64,000 bases of DNA from Bradyrhizobium betae (GTDB taxonomy: Bacteria > Pseudomonadota > Alphaproteobacteria > Rhizobiales > Xanthobacteraceae), in the NCBI RefSeq assembly GCF_008932115.1, contig NZ_CP044543.1:1922001-1986000 (forward strand), written 5' to 3'. This document shows positions 44,403 to 52,504 of this stretch, one piece after another; position 1 is the first letter of the stretch, and every line of letters starts with the position of its first letter. The notes under the pieces were generated by a model. It saw only the letters and a program-made list of their open reading frames with translations, searched no databases and was not told where the DNA came from. The translations under genes and the position numbers were made by a program.

Positions 44403-44942
44403 CTACGGCTGCAATCTCTGCTCGGCAACCACCCGTACCGGCGGAAAGGCAACACAATCGACCATGTCAAACAGGACTTCAATTCCACCGTCGAACGACT
44501 GGGCGAATGCAATCGCGTCGTCGCGCGACACGTCGGTGATGCGCGTCCCGAGCGTGCAATGTGGCGTCCAGGCACCCGGTCGGTAATGAGGACGACAATG
44601 CGACGGATCGATTGCCGCGCTGATTGCGTCGTGAATGCGGATCAGGATCAGGACATTGTCGGCCGCAGGCTGCGCCCACAGGACGAGAGGAGAACCTTCG
44701 AACCAGCGAATGCGCCGGAATTCGATAAGCAATTGCGCTTCGTCGTCGACTGCCTTTAGCAGCGCATCCCACGCCGTCTTTTCGTCAATCGCGGGCGAAT
44801 CGTAGATTGCAAACGTAAAATGAGGCCGGTACCCGAGCTGGCGCATCGAGGGTTCGACTTCGAACGTACCAACCCGATCCCACAACCGCTCGATTTCGCC
44901 CGCGGACCCATTTTCGGCGCGGATGTTGATCGCCAATGCCAC
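44403..44942 (-). CDS. 2'-5' RNA ligase/2H phosphoesterase family protein (179 aa)
   Basis: Two HxT/S motifs, the hallmark of 2H phosphoesterases, are visible: HFTFAIY (about residue 40) and HCTLGTR (about 128). The N-terminus ALAINIRAENGSAGEIERLW fits the family. The start is taken as GTG 44942, six bases after AGGTGA; a TTG at 44966 is open but has no ribosome site. The fold can hydrolyse 2'-5' or cyclic phosphodiester bonds; the physiological substrate is unknown. Confidence 0.85.
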   Translation of the reverse strand: MALAINIRAENGSAGEIERLWDRVGTFEVEPSMRQLGYRPHFTFAIYDSPAIDEKTAWDALLKAVDDEAQLLIEFRRIRWFEGSPLVLWAQPAADNVLILIRIHDAISAAIDPSHCRPHYRPGAWTPHCTLGTRITDVSRDDAIAFAQSFDGGIEVLFDMVDCVAFPPVRVVAEQRLQP

Positions 44943-45000
44943 AGGTTCACCTGGCGGGTACAACAATCAATCGGGATGAAAGGACGGCATCGTCCAATAT

Positions 45001-45075
45001 TGGCGCTCCCTAGGGGAATCGAACCCCTGTTTCAGCCTTGAGAGGGCCGCGTCCTAACCGCTAGACGAAGGGAGC
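45001..45075 (-). tRNA. tRNA-Glu (CUC)
   Basis: On the minus strand the cloverleaf starts GCTCCCTTCGTCTAGCGG. The anticodon loop CTCTCAA has anticodon CUC, the T-arm is GGGGTTCGATTCCCC, and the acceptor AGGGAGC pairs with GCTCCCT and ends in an encoded GCCA. The 75-nt length includes CCA. Confidence 0.96.
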
Positions 45076-45132
45076 GTGCGGGCTAGCCAATAACCTCGAA
45101 ATTTGTCCGCCGCAAGGACCCGGGCGGGCCTT

Positions 45133-45477
45133 TTACGGCTCATTGGCAAATTTCAGCTTTCCGGCCGGCTTCAGGGTGTGGGCGTCGAAGGTGCGGATCT
45201 CGGTGACCCCGCCGATATCGAGAGTGACGACGAGGCGGTCGCCGGCCACCCCGGTCGAGACGATCCTGGCGCCCTTCGGCAGGGTGGCGGTGACGTCGCC
45301 CACCGGCTCGGGCGCCCTTCCCTCGGACTTGAAAAGGCGGTAGCCCACCGCGATCAGGACGGCGCAGATGGCCAGCGCCGTGGTCAACCCCGCGATCAGC
45401 ATCATCCGCCGCACCCGCGCAAACAGCGCGGCCTGCTCGGGGCTCGGTTCGGGAACAGCGGTATCAGACGTCGTCAT
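45133..45477 (-). CDS. Membrane-anchored hypothetical protein (114 aa)
   Basis: A short Ser/Pro-rich N-terminus is followed by one transmembrane helix (LIAGLTTALAICAVLIAVGY, about 26-46). A beta-rich periplasmic tail contains GDVTATLPKGARIVSTGVAG, DRLVVTLDIGGVTEIRTF and a DAHTLKPAGKL end. It resembles small alphaproteobacterial proteins found next to rluD homologues, without a known function. Its ATG (45477) overlaps the ATG of the divergent pseudouridine synthase in a CATG. Confidence 0.82.
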   Translation of the reverse strand: MTTSDTAVPEPSPEQAALFARVRRMMLIAGLTTALAICAVLIAVGYRLFKSEGRAPEPVGDVTATLPKGARIVSTGVAGDRLVVTLDIGGVTEIRTFDAHTLKPAGKLKFANEP

Positions 45478-46483
45478 GGAAAACTCGGGCTCTGCGCAAA
45501 GGTTGGAGGTTGTCGTCGAAGGCTCCGAGGGCTCGGCCCGGCTCGACCGCGTGCTGGCGGCGCACCTCACCGACCTGTCGCGATCGAGGCTGAAAGCCCT
45601 GATTCTGGCGGGCGCGGTGACTCTCAAGGCCGCCGCGATCCGCGACCCCGCTTATCACGTCAGTTCCGGCGATACGATCATAATCGACGTGCCTGAGGCG
45701 GTGCCCGCCGAGCCCAAGGGCGAGGATATCGCGCTCGATATCGTGTTCGAGGACGACGACATCGTGGTGCTCAACAAGCCGAAGGGGCTGGTGGTGCACC
45801 CCGCGGCCGGCCACGAGACCGGCACGCTGGTGAATGCGCTGATCGCCCATTGTGGAACGTCGCTGTCCGGCATCGGCGGAGTGCGCCGGCCCGGCATCGT
45901 GCACCGGCTGGACAAGGACACGACGGGACTGATGGTGGTCGCCAAGAACGACCTCGCCCATGCCTCGCTCACCGCGCAATTCGCCGATCACGGCCGCACC
46001 GGACCGATGCGGCGCGGCTACATGGCCTTCGCCTGGGGCGTGCCCGGCCGGCACCGCGGCACCGTCGATGCGCCGATCGACCGCCACCCCTATGCGCGCG
46101 AGAAGATGGCGGTGCGCCAGAGCGGGCGCGAGGCGGTGACCCATTGGGAGATCCTCGAGAGCTTTGCCGGGCGCGACGGCAAGCCGATCGCGACGCTGCT
46201 TGCCTGCGAGCTCGAGACCGGCCGCACCCACCAGATCCGCGTCCACCTCGCTCATATCGGGCACCCCCTGATGGGCGACGCGGTCTATGGCCCGCATTTC
46301 AAGACCAAGGCGAACCAGCTCGGACCGGAATCGCAGGCCGCCCTGGCTGCCCTTGGACGGCAGGCCCTGCACGCTTATCTTCTGGTATTAGAGCACCCGA
46401 GGACCGGAGAACTTCTTCACTGGGAGGCGGCTCTACCGGAGGATTTGCTTCTCTTGCAGAGCACACTGAAAGCGGCGCTATGA
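45476..46483 (+). CDS. rluD: RluA-family 23S rRNA pseudouridine synthase, RluD-like (335 aa)
   Basis: An N-terminal S4 RNA-binding domain (SARLDRVLAAHLTDLSRSRL, KALILAGAVTL) precedes the synthase domain with its catalytic Asp in HRLDKDTTGLMVVAKND. Further motifs are NKPKGLVVHPAAGH and ELETGRTHQIRVHLAHIGHP. Both domains match RluD. It makes pseudouridines in 23S rRNA. rpoH follows on the same strand, an arrangement I recall from other alphaproteobacteria. The predicted ATG shares bases with the start of the divergent gene. An upstream in-frame start would overlap that gene. Confidence 0.92.
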   Translation: MENSGSAQRLEVVVEGSEGSARLDRVLAAHLTDLSRSRLKALILAGAVTLKAAAIRDPAYHVSSGDTIIIDVPEAVPAEPKGEDIALDIVFEDDDIVVLNKPKGLVVHPAAGHETGTLVNALIAHCGTSLSGIGGVRRPGIVHRLDKDTTGLMVVAKNDLAHASLTAQFADHGRTGPMRRGYMAFAWGVPGRHRGTVDAPIDRHPYAREKMAVRQSGREAVTHWEILESFAGRDGKPIATLLACELETGRTHQIRVHLAHIGHPLMGDAVYGPHFKTKANQLGPESQAALAALGRQALHAYLLVLEHPRTGELLHWEAALPEDLLLLQSTLKAAL

Positions 46484-46702
46484 CGCAGGCCTCTTAAGAA
46501 AAGCGTTACATTACAAAAAGTTATAGCTGCCACACGGGGACGTGACGTCAGCAATCCTTCCCTTTTTGCCCCCCGATGAGGTATATTGCGGCTGCGTTGG
46601 AAATGACCAACGCGGAACATCGCAGCTACGGCCGGCTTTAACAAAGCGGTCGTCTGCCTGGCCCGCCGCTATCGGGGGCCTGAACCTTTGGAGGGCTCGC
46701 CT

Positions 46703-47602
46703 ATGGCCCGTACCGCTGCTTTGCCGGTGCTCAATGGAGAATCCGGCCTCTCTCGCTACCTCGCCGAGATCCGCAAGTTCCCGATGCTGGAACCCCAGCA
46801 GGAATACATGCTCGCCAAGCGTTGGCGCGAGCATGACGATCGCGACGCCGCGCACCAACTCGTCACCAGCCATCTCCGCCTCGTGGCCAAGATCGCCATG
46901 GGCTATCGCGGCTACGGCCTGCCGATCTCCGAGGTCGTCTCGGAAGGCAATGTCGGCCTGATGCAGGCGGTGAAGCGCTTCGAACCCGAGAAGGGGTTCC
47001 GTCTCGCCACCTACGCGATGTGGTGGATCAAGGCGTCGATTCAAGAGTACATTCTGCGTTCCTGGTCGCTCGTGAAGATGGGCACCACCGCGAACCAGAA
47101 GAAGCTGTTCTTCAACCTGCGCAAGGCGAAGAGCAAGATCAACGCGCTGGACGAAGGCGATCTCCGCCCCGACCAGGTGAAGATCATCGCCAAGCGCCTC
47201 GGCGTCACCGATCAGGACGTGATCGACATGAACCGCCGCCTCGGTGGCGATGCGTCGCTCAACGCACCGATCCGCGACGACGGCGAAGCCGGCGAATGGC
47301 AGGACTGGCTGGTCGACAATACGCCCAACCAGGAAGCCATGCTGGCGGAGCACGAGGAATATGACGAACGCCGCGACGCCCTGAACGGCGCCATGAGCGT
47401 GCTCAACCCGCGCGAACGCCGCATCTTCGAGGCCCGCCGCCTCGCTGATGAGCCGATGACACTGGAAGACCTTGCCGCCGAGTTTGGCGTGTCGCGCGAG
47501 CGCGTCCGCCAGATCGAGGTCCGCGCCTTCGAAAAGGTGCAGGCTGCGGTCAAGGGCACGATCGCAAAGGCCGAACAGGCCGCGCTGGAAGCCGCGCACT
47601 AA
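46703..47602 (+). CDS. rpoH: RNA polymerase heat-shock sigma factor, sigma-32 (299 aa)
   Basis: Region 2 (LVTSHLRLVAKIAMGYRGYG, FRLATYAMWWIKASIQEYIL) is followed by the RpoH box, QKKLFFNLRKAKSK, which separates RpoH from other sigma factors. Region 4 has the helix-turn-helix TLEDLAAEFGVSRERVRQIE. The length is normal. GGAGGG lies seven bases before the ATG. The 219-base leader was examined for a ROSE-type thermometer and none was evident by eye. A strong terminator follows. Confidence 0.96.
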   Translation: MARTAALPVLNGESGLSRYLAEIRKFPMLEPQQEYMLAKRWREHDDRDAAHQLVTSHLRLVAKIAMGYRGYGLPISEVVSEGNVGLMQAVKRFEPEKGFRLATYAMWWIKASIQEYILRSWSLVKMGTTANQKKLFFNLRKAKSKINALDEGDLRPDQVKIIAKRLGVTDQDVIDMNRRLGGDASLNAPIRDDGEAGEWQDWLVDNTPNQEAMLAEHEEYDERRDALNGAMSVLNPRERRIFEARRLADEPMTLEDLAAEFGVSRERVRQIEVRAFEKVQAAVKGTIAKAEQAALEAAH

Positions 47603-47646
47603 GCGAGGGCTTTGGCCCCAGAGATTGGCGGATCGAAAGAGACGGA

Positions 47647-47673
47647 AAAGCCGGCGGTGACGCCGGCTTTTTT
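47647..47673 (+). terminator. Rho-independent terminator of rpoH
   Basis: AAAGCCGGCG, loop GTGA, CGCCGGCTTT, then TTT. The stem is perfect and begins 45 bases after the rpoH stop. Confidence 0.92.
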
Positions 47674-47730
47674 GTTGGGGTAGTGCCTTGCCTGAGTGAC
47701 GCGAAGCGCGGCCTCAGCCATGACTGGCTC

Positions 47731-47766
47731 GGAATACTGGATCGCCCGGTCAAGCCGGGCGATGAC
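47731..47766. repeat. Short family-B hairpin
   Basis: ggaatactggatcgcccgg, then tcaa, then ccgggcgatgac. It repeats the right half of the elements at 1577-1713 and 53372-53470. Confidence 0.65.
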
Positions 47767-47793
47767 AACGGTGAATGCCGCGATGAGTGTGGC

Positions 47794-48315
47794 TCAATAA
47801 AACGCCCGAAAATAATCCGCGAGCGAGTCCGGCTCGGCCAGCGAGTCCAGCTGTGCCGGTGTTTCGTCGAGCAGCGCGCTCGCCTGGGTCTTGTAGTCGG
47901 CGGAGACGATGTCGGGTTGGTCGGCGCCGCGGAGAAGCATGCCGCGATAGGCCTCAAAGGCGGCCTGCGTGCCCATGAAGATGCAGACGCAATGCTGCGG
48001 CTCGGCGTAGAGATAGCGGACATTGCCGCCGTTCCGGTGCATCACGAAGCGATGCGGCGGCAGCGCGCGCAGCGCCTTCTGGCCCGCGGCGTCATTGGCG
48101 ACCTGCACGCGAAAGCCGGTGGAGGCGAGATAGAAGCTGTTCTTGTCGAGGAACGGCTTGCTCGGCGTCTCCAGCGCCACCAGCAGCGAGGCGCACAGCG
48201 AAAGCACGATCGCCGGCATCGCGCCGACGGCGCGCAGGCCGCGCGACGATGCGCGACGCGATTGCGCGACCTTGCGAACATCGACGCGCGCGGCGCTGCC
48301 GACTGAGACGGCCAT
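47794..48315 (-). CDS. Hypothetical membrane-anchored protein (173 aa)
   Basis: A basic N-terminus precedes one hydrophobic segment (AMPAIVLSLCASLLVALETP, about 32-51). The rest is soluble: SFYLASTGFRVQVANDAAGQ, then LPPHRFVMHRNGGNVRYLYA, EPQHCVCIFMGTQAAFEAYR. GGAGGGG sits before the ATG at 48315. The family is not recognised. It is divergent from the 48426 gene, with which it may share a promoter region. Confidence 0.78.
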   Translation of the reverse strand: MAVSVGSAARVDVRKVAQSRRASSRGLRAVGAMPAIVLSLCASLLVALETPSKPFLDKNSFYLASTGFRVQVANDAAGQKALRALPPHRFVMHRNGGNVRYLYAEPQHCVCIFMGTQAAFEAYRGMLLRGADQPDIVSADYKTQASALLDETPAQLDSLAEPDSLADYFRAFY

Positions 48316-48425
48316 CACAGTCCCCTCCCCCTCAACCCGGGTACAACCGAGCTTGCCTTGAACCCGCGCTGCCGGTCAACCGACCCACAAGGACCGGCCG
48401 GCACATCCATTGAACGGACACCATC

Positions 48426-48767
48426 GTGTCGATCATCCTGCAATCCACCGTCGGCGGTTTCTCCGCCCAGTTCATGCGCAAGCTGCCGCTGGTCGAGCAG
48501 GCGATGCGCGAGCACGGGCTCGACCCCCGGGAGTTCGTGATCTCGAAGGATTATGCGAGCACCGCGGCGTACCCGATCATAGGTCCGTTCTTCTTCAACT
48601 ACAGCGTATTCTTCGGCGCGGAGACATTCACCGTCACCGAGCCGAACGACATGGTGTTCCTGGATTACTTCTTCAAACGCGTCCTGGCGGCGGACGGACC
48701 GCCCGAAGTGCCGCGGCGGCCGGGATTGATCCGGCGGTTGTTCGGCTGGATGTCGCAGCCGGTGTAA
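48426..48767 (+). CDS. Hypothetical protein (113 aa)
   Basis: The start is GTG at 48426 without a strong ribosome site, so the start is uncertain. The protein reads as a small globular domain with a basic, Pro-rich C-terminus: QFMRKLPLVEQAMREHGLDP, then YPIIGPFFFNYSVFFGAETF, then VFLDYFFKRVLAADGPP. No family is recognised. Composition is gene-like and there is no overlap with a better frame. Confidence 0.7.
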   Translation: MSIILQSTVGGFSAQFMRKLPLVEQAMREHGLDPREFVISKDYASTAAYPIIGPFFFNYSVFFGAETFTVTEPNDMVFLDYFFKRVLAADGPPEVPRRPGLIRRLFGWMSQPV

Positions 48768-48822
48768 TCACTTTAGCTGCTTCTTCGCCTCTCCCTGCAA
48801 GCGGGGGCGAGGGAGGGCACCT

Positions 48823-49449
48823 TCATTCCCCCCAGGTCCTTGCCAAGGTCGCCAGCCAGCAGCCTTCGCAATAGCGCGCGTCCTTGTAGTCGATCCAGTT
48901 GTGCGCATAGACGTGGTCGAGCGGGATGCCGTAGCGCGCGCGCAGGATCTGGACGAGGATCTTCCAGGCCGCGACCTGCGCCTCGGTCGGACCGGCGGTG
49001 ACATCGGGAAAATTGCCCGCGAACTCGACGCCGATCGAATTGCCGCGCACGACCTGGCGATAGGTCGGCTTGTTGTCGATATACTTGTTGTCGTTGCGAT
49101 TGGCGCCGTCGCCATGGGTCGGCACAAGATTCTCCGCGACCGCCCAATAGACGGTGCCGTCGGTCTCGACCCACACGGTGACGCCGCGCCGGGTCGGATT
49201 CCTCGACTGCTCCTGCGCGCCGCCGCGCGCCGAGCCCGCCGGTCCCTCGGTCTGGTGCACGATGATGTTGCGCCAGGGGTGGGCGTTCTGGACATCGCCC
49301 CACGGCGCAAGCCACACGATCTTCAGCCCGGGAATATCGGGCGTGCCGGACGCGCGCGCGAGCTTTGCGAGCCCGGCGTCCGTTGCGGCGGCAGGAATGA
49401 CCAGGGCGAATGCAGCGAGAACAGCCGCGAGCAGGCGGGAGATCATCAT
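48823..49449 (-). CDS. N-acetylmuramoyl-L-alanine amidase, Amidase_2 type (208 aa)
   Basis: A Sec signal peptide (LLAAVLAAFALVIPAAATDA) exports a PGRP-type zinc amidase. IIVHQTEGPAGSA supplies the first ligand His, HGDGANRNDNKYIDNKP and GNSIGVEFAGNFPDV the core, and LDHVYAHNWIDYKDARYCEG the C-terminal His/Cys region. It cleaves the stem peptide from peptidoglycan in the periplasm. The two ATGs (49449, 49446) are equivalent. Its role in growth, recycling or defence is not readable from context. Confidence 0.9.
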   Translation of the reverse strand: MMISRLLAAVLAAFALVIPAAATDAGLAKLARASGTPDIPGLKIVWLAPWGDVQNAHPWRNIIVHQTEGPAGSARGGAQEQSRNPTRRGVTVWVETDGTVYWAVAENLVPTHGDGANRNDNKYIDNKPTYRQVVRGNSIGVEFAGNFPDVTAGPTEAQVAAWKILVQILRARYGIPLDHVYAHNWIDYKDARYCEGCWLATLARTWGE

Positions 49450-49484
49450 ACGGGTCCAATAGCGGACCCAAATCCTAGCAGGCT

Positions 49485-50696
49485 TTATGCGAATTTGCGC
49501 GCGGCCTCACCGAGCCCATGGGGCTCGGGCGAGAGTGGCGGTGCCGGATCGTAGACGGCAAAGTCGTTCTTGCCGTTCTTCTTGGCAGCATAGAGGGCAT
49601 GGTCGGCATGCGCGATGAGACGGTCCGGGAATTGGCCGACGCTGCGATCCCATTCGGCGACGCCGATCGACATCGCAATCGGGATCTCCTGGCCGCCGCA
49701 GGCCGCGGCATCCTGACGGCAGACCTCGAGCACACGACGGGCAATCAGCGCGCCTTCGCGCAAGGAGGACGACGGCAGCACGACGCAGAACTCGTCACCG
49801 CCGGTGCGGGCGAGCATGTCGCCCGGCCGCAGCCGCGTCTGCGCCATCAGGGTGAAGTGCCGGAGGCAATCGTCGCCGGCGGCGTGGCCGTGGGTGTCGT
49901 TGATGGTCTTGAAGCCGTCGAGGTCGATCACCAGCAGCGAGAACGGCTCGCCGCTGCGCTCCGAGCGGGCGCATTCCTCGGACAGGCGCTGCAGCAGATG
50001 CCGCCGGTTGGCGACGCCGGTGAGATCGTCGAGCAGGGCGAGGTCGGCGACCTCGTTGCGCAGCCGGTCCATCGCCATCAGCAGGAAGCCGAAATTGAGC
50101 GTCATCGACAGGAACAGGAGCCCCAGCACCATCACGGCATGGGCCTGACCGCCGGCCACCGACGAGAAGTCGCCGCCGAGCAGGTTGCCGACTGAACGCG
50201 CCGCGAAGATTGCGATCATGATGAGGATCACGATGCCGGACAGCCGGGCCCCCGGACTGACACGGCCCACCGGCGGCGACAGGAGCAGACGAAGCGCCAG
50301 CACCAGCGGCAGGGCCTGACCAAGCGTGTAGCTGAGCATGCGCAACTGCATCTGCTCGAAGCCGACCATGAAGACCACGACGCCGCCGAGGCTCGCGCAT
50401 CCCGTTGCGGTCAGGACTCGCCATGAGACCGGTCGATCGTAGAAGCGCTGAATGCCCATGGCGGCGAGGCAGCTCGCCGCAATGACACCGGCAGCGCCAA
50501 TCAGAAGCGGCAGCGGGGAGTCAACGAACAGGCGGATCAGTGCCGTCATCGCGCCCGTCGCGCCGACGAAGCACGATGCCATCCAGAACCGCGCCGCCGC
50601 AAATTTCGGATAGGAGTGCGTCACGTAGGCCCAGATCAGGCCGAGCGCCAGGAAGTTGACGACGAAGACAGTCCAGAGTGTCGGCAAGTTCAGCAT
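49485..50696 (-). CDS. Membrane diguanylate cyclase with I-site (403 aa)
   Basis: Six hydrophobic segments (about 5-210) form a sensor module. The GGDEF domain follows: LLDDLTGVANRRHLLQRL, VIDLDGFKTINDTHGHAAGD, ARTGGDEFCVVLPSSS. RPGD stands exactly five residues before GGDEF, an intact inhibitory I-site, unlike the cyclase at 9558-10712. The catalytic residues are complete, so cyclic-di-GMP synthesis with product feedback is expected. There is no EAL domain. Confidence 0.94.
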   Translation of the reverse strand: MLNLPTLWTVFVVNFLALGLIWAYVTHSYPKFAAARFWMASCFVGATGAMTALIRLFVDSPLPLLIGAAGVIAASCLAAMGIQRFYDRPVSWRVLTATGCASLGGVVVFMVGFEQMQLRMLSYTLGQALPLVLALRLLLSPPVGRVSPGARLSGIVILIMIAIFAARSVGNLLGGDFSSVAGGQAHAVMVLGLLFLSMTLNFGFLLMAMDRLRNEVADLALLDDLTGVANRRHLLQRLSEECARSERSGEPFSLLVIDLDGFKTINDTHGHAAGDDCLRHFTLMAQTRLRPGDMLARTGGDEFCVVLPSSSLREGALIARRVLEVCRQDAAACGGQEIPIAMSIGVAEWDRSVGQFPDRLIAHADHALYAAKKNGKNDFAVYDPAPPLSPEPHGLGEAARKFA

Positions 50697-51102
50697 GGCG
50701 ACCGCAGCCCGCGCAGCGTCGCGCCCCCCGTCTCTGGCAGCCGTTCGTCCATGACCCGTCCCCGTTTTCTTGCGGCAAAGAATGCGCGGGTTGCACTTAA
50801 CGGAACCTCACTGCGATCTGCGAAAGTCCGCCCTTGGTTTTGGATTCATGAACGGCGCGCGGTGATTGCCGGATCGTTAGCCATGTCGCCTCGCGCGTCG
50901 CGAGCGCGCTCGCAAGGCGGATTCGCGGGCAAAAATCACCCGAAAATGCATCTGAGCTGTGGATAACGTAATGACACAGATGTGACAGCGCGGGGCAGGC
51001 GCTCGCGAATCTGCTGAGTTTGTCGTCGAGGATGTTGCGAGGCTGGCCCTCCGCCGAGCATCCCTCGTGTCGCGTTTAACCATGAACCCTTGAGAGGATA
51101 CT
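50697..51102. other. Gene-free stretch upstream of the lysine-rich peptide gene
   Basis: No gene is supported. A consensus-type DnaA box (TGTGGATAA, 50958-50966) is present singly, which is not enough for an origin. GAGAGGATACT before 51103 is the ribosome site of the peptide gene; its promoter should lie around 50990-51080. Confidence 0.6.
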
Positions 51103-51174
51103 ATGGCTAAGAAAGCGAAGAAGGCGAAGAAGGCGACGAAGAAGAAGGCCAAGAAGGCCGCGAAGAAGAAGTAG
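51103..51174 (+). CDS. Tiny lysine/alanine-only peptide, histone-H1-tail-like (23 aa)
   Basis: The product is 15 Lys, 6 Ala, 1 Thr and the start Met, arranged as AKKAKKAKK-type repeats resembling the basic tails of H1 or Hc1 nucleoid proteins. AGAGGA lies five bases before the ATG, and two hairpins follow, the second a strong terminator. The good ribosome site, clean frame and terminator argue for a real gene. The frame is AAG/GCC-biased with Lys coded almost only by AAG. A nucleic-acid-binding role is inferred from charge alone. Confidence 0.7.
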   Translation: MAKKAKKAKKATKKKAKKAAKKK

Positions 51175-51241
51175 CCAGCATGTTCTTTGCCCGGGTGGAG
51201 TTTCGCTCCGCCCGGGCGTCGGGTAAGCGAGCTTGAAGATG

Positions 51242-51264
51242 GCGGGCCCCAGGCCCGCTTTTTT
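51242..51264 (+). terminator. Rho-independent terminator of the lysine-rich peptide gene
   Basis: GCGGGCC, loop CCA, GGCCCGC, then six T. A first hairpin without a T run (GCCCGGGTGGAG / CTCCGCCCGGGC, 51189-51217) lies just before it. Confidence 0.88.
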
Positions 51265-51304
51265 ATTGGCAGGTGCTCGAGGAGCGAACGCTCCCACGAA
51301 GAGC

Positions 51305-51916
51305 CTAGCGCTCCGCGAACGCCAGCTTGGCGCCGAGGGCGGCAAAGCCCGCGGCAAAGCTGCGGCGCAGCCAGGCCATCACGCGGGGCCGCGAGATGAC
51401 GCGTTCGCGCACCGAGGCGGCGCAGAGGCCATAGACGACGAACACGGCAAAGGTCATGGCCATGAAGGCGCCGCTCAATTCCAGCATCCGCGCCAGCACA
51501 TGGGCCTCGTCCACCGCAACGAATTGGGGCAGGAAGGCGAGGAAAAAGATCGAGAGTTTGGGATTGAGGATGTTGATCAGGAAGCCGGTCACGATGACCC
51601 GGCCGCTGGAGCGCTCCTTGATGCCACCCTCGACCGAAAGCGCGCCGGTCTCGCGCAGCGCCTGCCAGGACATATAGAGCAGATAGAGCACCCCGCCCCA
51701 TTTCAACGCGGCAAAGGCGAGCGCGCTGGTGTGCAGCACCGCGGCGAGGCCCAGCATCGCCGCGATCATGTGCGGCACGATCCCGAGAGTGCAGCCGAAC
51801 GCGGCCGCGACGCTGGCACGCGAGCCGCGCGTGAGCGCCGCGGCCAGCGTGTAGAGCACGCCGGTACCGGGCGAAGCGACCACGATGAGCGATGTGAGCA
51901 GGAAGGACCAGGACAT
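51305..51916 (-). CDS. LysE family translocator (203 aa)
   Basis: This is a six-helix LysE/RhtB-type exporter. SPGTGVLYTLAAALTRG is the family N-terminal motif, FGCTLGIVPHMIAAMLG the second helix, and GFLINILNPKLSIFFLAFLP the central conserved loop. The C-terminal helices end in an Arg-rich tail. It would export an amino acid or related metabolite from the cytoplasm. The substrate is not predictable; no regulator is adjacent. Confidence 0.93.
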   Translation of the reverse strand: MSWSFLLTSLIVVASPGTGVLYTLAAALTRGSRASVAAAFGCTLGIVPHMIAAMLGLAAVLHTSALAFAALKWGGVLYLLYMSWQALRETGALSVEGGIKERSSGRVIVTGFLINILNPKLSIFFLAFLPQFVAVDEAHVLARMLELSGAFMAMTFAVFVVYGLCAASVRERVISRPRVMAWLRRSFAAGFAALGAKLAFAER

Positions 51917-52000
51917 GGTCTCGTCCCTATCACCCCCGACGCTGACCGGGAAATCACGACCCGGTCAGCGGGCCGGCCGCTGCTGCGAAGTGGCACTGTG

Positions 52001-52375
52001 TTAGTTCAGTTGGGCGAGTTCGGCCTCGCGCAGGACGTCCAGCGGCGCCCATGGCTTGGCCCAGAATTTGGCGCCATCGGGCAAGGGCTGCATCAGCGGG
52101 CGACCGGAGGTGACGACGACGTCGAGCCTGGGATTGCGGCCCTTGGCAACGTGCGCCAGCTCGACCCCGGTCATGCGGCCCGCGAGCTGCACGTCCGTGA
52201 GCATCAGGCACAGCGCGCCGGCGTTCTTGTCCAGCACGCGTTCAGCGGCCTCGCCGCTTTCACACTGGATGACCAGGTAGCCGCTCTCTTCCAGCAGGAG
52301 ACTCAGCATCTCCCGCTGCATGGCGTCGTCCTCAACGATCAACGCGGTCGCTTGATATGGCTGCGCCTGTCCCAT
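52001..52375 (-). CDS. Single-domain response regulator (124 aa)
   Basis: The receiver domain only is present: ALIVEDDAMQREMLSLLLEE (acidic pair), phospho-acceptor Asp61 in LMLTDVQLAG, VVVTSGRP (Thr/Ser) and FWAKPWAPLDVL (Lys). No output domain follows, so it acts by protein contact. The sequence around it holds no histidine kinase gene. The ATG at 52375 is in a family-like position. It is divergent from the SDR gene. Confidence 0.92.
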   Translation of the reverse strand: MGQAQPYQATALIVEDDAMQREMLSLLLEESGYLVIQCESGEAAERVLDKNAGALCLMLTDVQLAGRMTGVELAHVAKGRNPRLDVVVTSGRPLMQPLPDGAKFWAKPWAPLDVLREAELAQLN

Positions 52376-52504
52376 TTGACTGCTCCCAGAATGCTCGCCT
52401 CCGCTCAAGTAACCTGGGTTAAGGGGACCAGACGCGATATGGTTCGGTTCCATTCTGAAAAAATGTAAATCATAGTCCCTATCCAGAAGTTGACGGGGGG
52501 ATCC

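Noticed and set aside
46484..46702. A ROSE-type RNA thermometer in the rpoH leader
   Set aside because: The GGAGGG region has no obvious complementary anti-Shine-Dalgarno helix with the conserved bulged G pattern that I could see; folding software would be needed to exclude it.
50958..50966. A consensus DnaA box as a replication origin
   Set aside because: It is a single box without clusters, AT-rich unwinding region or dnaA/parAB-type neighbours.
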